Source: an uncultured Bacteroides sp.
Lineage (GTDB): Bacteria; Bacteroidota; Bacteroidia; Bacteroidales; Bacteroidaceae
Assembly: GCA_902492205.1 (NCBI GenBank)
Contig: CABUKU010000034.1
Location: 1 to 32,532, forward strand
Direction of reading: 5' to 3'
Length of the DNA: 32,532 nucleotides
The notes under the pieces were generated by a model. The model did no database searches. It saw nothing but the letters and a program-made list of their open reading frames with translations, and had not been told where the DNA came from. Of the stretch, positions 31,371-32,532 are shown piece by piece. Positions within the stretch are counted from its first letter, which is position 1; the number at the start of each line of letters is the position of its first letter. The position numbers and the translations under genes are program-made.

Positions 31371-31931
31371 TCATTCAATGATTTTCGCATCTTCAATGTT
31401 GTGTTCCTTGTCATATTGTGCTCTTTTACGGGAAAGGCGGAAAGAGTTCAGCAAGTCCGACAAGCCGTAGATAATGCTACTGACACCAAGCAATATGAAT
31501 ATCCATGAAACCATTTGCGAAGGATTATACATGGAGAGAACAATAATACCTGCAATCAGGATCAGGATAGGCACAACGAAAAGCCCGAAAGGAACGCTTC
31601 CGTATTTACGTGCGGCAATAAGCGATGCTATTTGCTGAATGCCACCCAGCAACAGGAAAAAGCCCAATACATACATCAGGGTATTCACAAAGAAAGTAGG
31701 CATTATCATGAGCCAAAGCCCGAACAGCAAACTACCCACCCCAACTATGGGAAACATACCGCCCTGCTTCTGCATAAAATAACCGATAAGGGCAATAAGT
31801 CCCGGAACAAAAAACAAAACACCTATTGTAATAACGAGGTATTCCATGGCGGTGGCAGGCCACAACACCAACAGAACACCCAATACCAAAGCAACAATGC
31901 TTCTGAGCATATAATAATTTACTGCTTTCAT
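31371..31931 (-). CDS. HdeD-like DUF308 membrane protein
   Basis: A 186-residue protein with about six membrane helices arranged as three hairpins (residues about 9-45, 60-95, 110-150), the pattern of the HdeD/DUF308 family. In E. coli HdeD is tied to acid resistance at high density, but no mechanism is known and the function here is uncertain. The C-terminus is charged and hydrophilic. It is transcribed alone. Confidence 0.85.
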   Translation of the reverse strand: MKAVNYYMLRSIVALVLGVLLVLWPATAMEYLVITIGVLFFVPGLIALIGYFMQKQGGMFPIVGVGSLLFGLWLMIMPTFFVNTLMYVLGFFLLLGGIQQIASLIAARKYGSVPFGLFVVPILILIAGIIVLSMYNPSQMVSWIFILLGVSSIIYGLSDLLNSFRLSRKRAQYDKEHNIEDAKIIE

Positions 31932-31961
31932 AACTATATATTATTTAATTCATTCACTTAG

Positions 31962-31969
31962 CGAAGATA
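31962..31969 (-). promoter_or_regulatory. Possible -7 box of the HdeD-like gene
   Basis: TATCTTCG on the minus strand, one base off TAnnTTTG, 30 bp before the ATG. No clear -33 at correct distance. Confidence 0.3.
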
Positions 31970-32104
31970 GTTCTTTTTATTAAGAATATTAACAAAAAAG
32001 CAGAGAATATTGTTTCGTCGATTCATTTGCAAAAGAAAGCTAAATATACAAACTTTCCCGCCTCCCAACCGTTTCAATGATAAATTTATAAAAGTTATAT
32101 CATC

Positions 32105-32353
32105 ATGGGAAACGGAAAATTATTATTAGGTCTCGGCTTGGGTGCTATCATCGGCAGCCTTGCCACTTGCTTTGTTCATTCATCAAGAGGAAAGAAAATG
32201 AAAAGTGATTTGTGCAATGCCATTCACGAACTGGAAGAAGATGCAAGCGGCACTCTTTCTGCAGTGAAAGACAAAGTTGTTAACAAAGTAAATTACGCCA
32301 AAGGCAGAGTAGATGAAAAAATAGATCGTCTCACAGCCGAAAACAACAAATAG
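32105..32353 (+). CDS. YtxH-domain small envelope protein
   Basis: An 82-residue protein with an N-terminal glycine-zipper hydrophobic segment (LLLGLGLGAIIGSLAT, about 6-21), a basic stretch HSSRGKKMKSDL and a long amphipathic helix rich in K, D, E, A and V. This is the YtxH-like pattern of small, often stress-induced proteins; the molecular role is unknown. A start at 32105 fits the usual MGNGKLLLG opening. No strong promoter is visible upstream. A nested hairpin lies 40 bp downstream. Confidence 0.78.
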   Translation: MGNGKLLLGLGLGAIIGSLATCFVHSSRGKKMKSDLCNAIHELEEDASGTLSAVKDKVVNKVNYAKGRVDEKIDRLTAENNK

Positions 32354-32393
32354 AGTATCATAAAGTTCTCTCTCTCACTATTCTAATAAATTA

Positions 32394-32451
32394 AGAGGAG
32401 ATGCCAAAGCGCACCTGCATTCCCCAAGCAGGTCGACTTTGCATCTCCTCT
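32394..32451. terminator. Nested hairpin after the YtxH-like gene
   Basis: A perfect 11-bp outer stem AGAGGAGATGC/GCATCTCCTCT (32394-32404 with 32441-32451), with an inner CCTGC/GCAGG stem (32414-32418 with 32428-32432). A short T-run follows at 32455-32458. It may act as a terminator on the plus strand or as a structured 3' end. Confidence 0.5.
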
Positions 32452-32532
32452 GTCTTTTCATGGACACAAAAACAAATTCCCCTACCTTGCGTTCTTTTTC
32501 CATCGACCACATTATATATGATACATTTATGA

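Overview
The window looks like chromosomal DNA of a gut Bacteroidales bacterium, most likely Bacteroides or a close relative such as Phocaeicola or Parabacteroides. The signs are UpxY/Wza/Wzz/Wzi-type capsule genes, a DUF4492-cydA-cydB operon, the DapL route to diaminopimelate, AsmA-like and LytTR proteins of Bacteroidota type, and many promoters of the form TTTG-N19/20-TAnnTTTG. No tRNA, rRNA, CRISPR array, transposase or phage gene was found. Species cannot be settled from the sequence alone.

Layout. 1-1224: a large non-coding region. It holds a promoter-terminator unit that looks like a very small RNA, two 120-bp inverted arms (about 85 % identical by hand count), a nested array of four palindromes spaced exactly 22 bp apart, and two related 28-bp palindromic boxes upstream of the next gene. 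1225-2967: an orphan membrane histidine kinase whose 3' end overlaps that of a convergent AsmA-family gene (2960-5920, minus). 6009-8973 (minus): DUF4492-cydA-cydB, cytochrome bd oxidase. 9127-15694 (plus): TolC-like channel, membrane fusion protein, MacB-like ATPase and permease, then a LytS-type kinase and LytTR regulator. A four-copy 22-bp repeat array sits between the transporter and kinase genes. 15695-16123: a structured leader or small RNA and a sigma-54-like promoter ahead of a repetitive secreted protein (16124-16627). 16708-20473 (minus): gnd-zwf-pgl, the whole oxidative pentose phosphate branch. 20662-28571: surface polysaccharide genes, namely GDP-L-fucose synthase, a small TPR-like protein, Wzi-like porin plus lipoprotein, and on the minus strand Wza-Wzz-UpxY. 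28892-30965: dapF-dapL. 31044-32353: three small membrane or envelope proteins.

How the genes work together. Most of the window concerns the envelope and redox balance: respiration of traces of oxygen (cyd), NADPH supply (gnd-zwf-pgl), export through the envelope (TolC-MacAB-like with its own two-component pair), capsule sugar and export (fcl, wzi, wza, wzz, upxY) and peptidoglycan precursor (dapF, dapL).

The least explained parts are the non-coding region 1-1224, the 22-bp array at 13737-13820, and the control region and repetitive protein at 15692-16627. All protein calls rest on reading motifs and on family knowledge; no database search was run.
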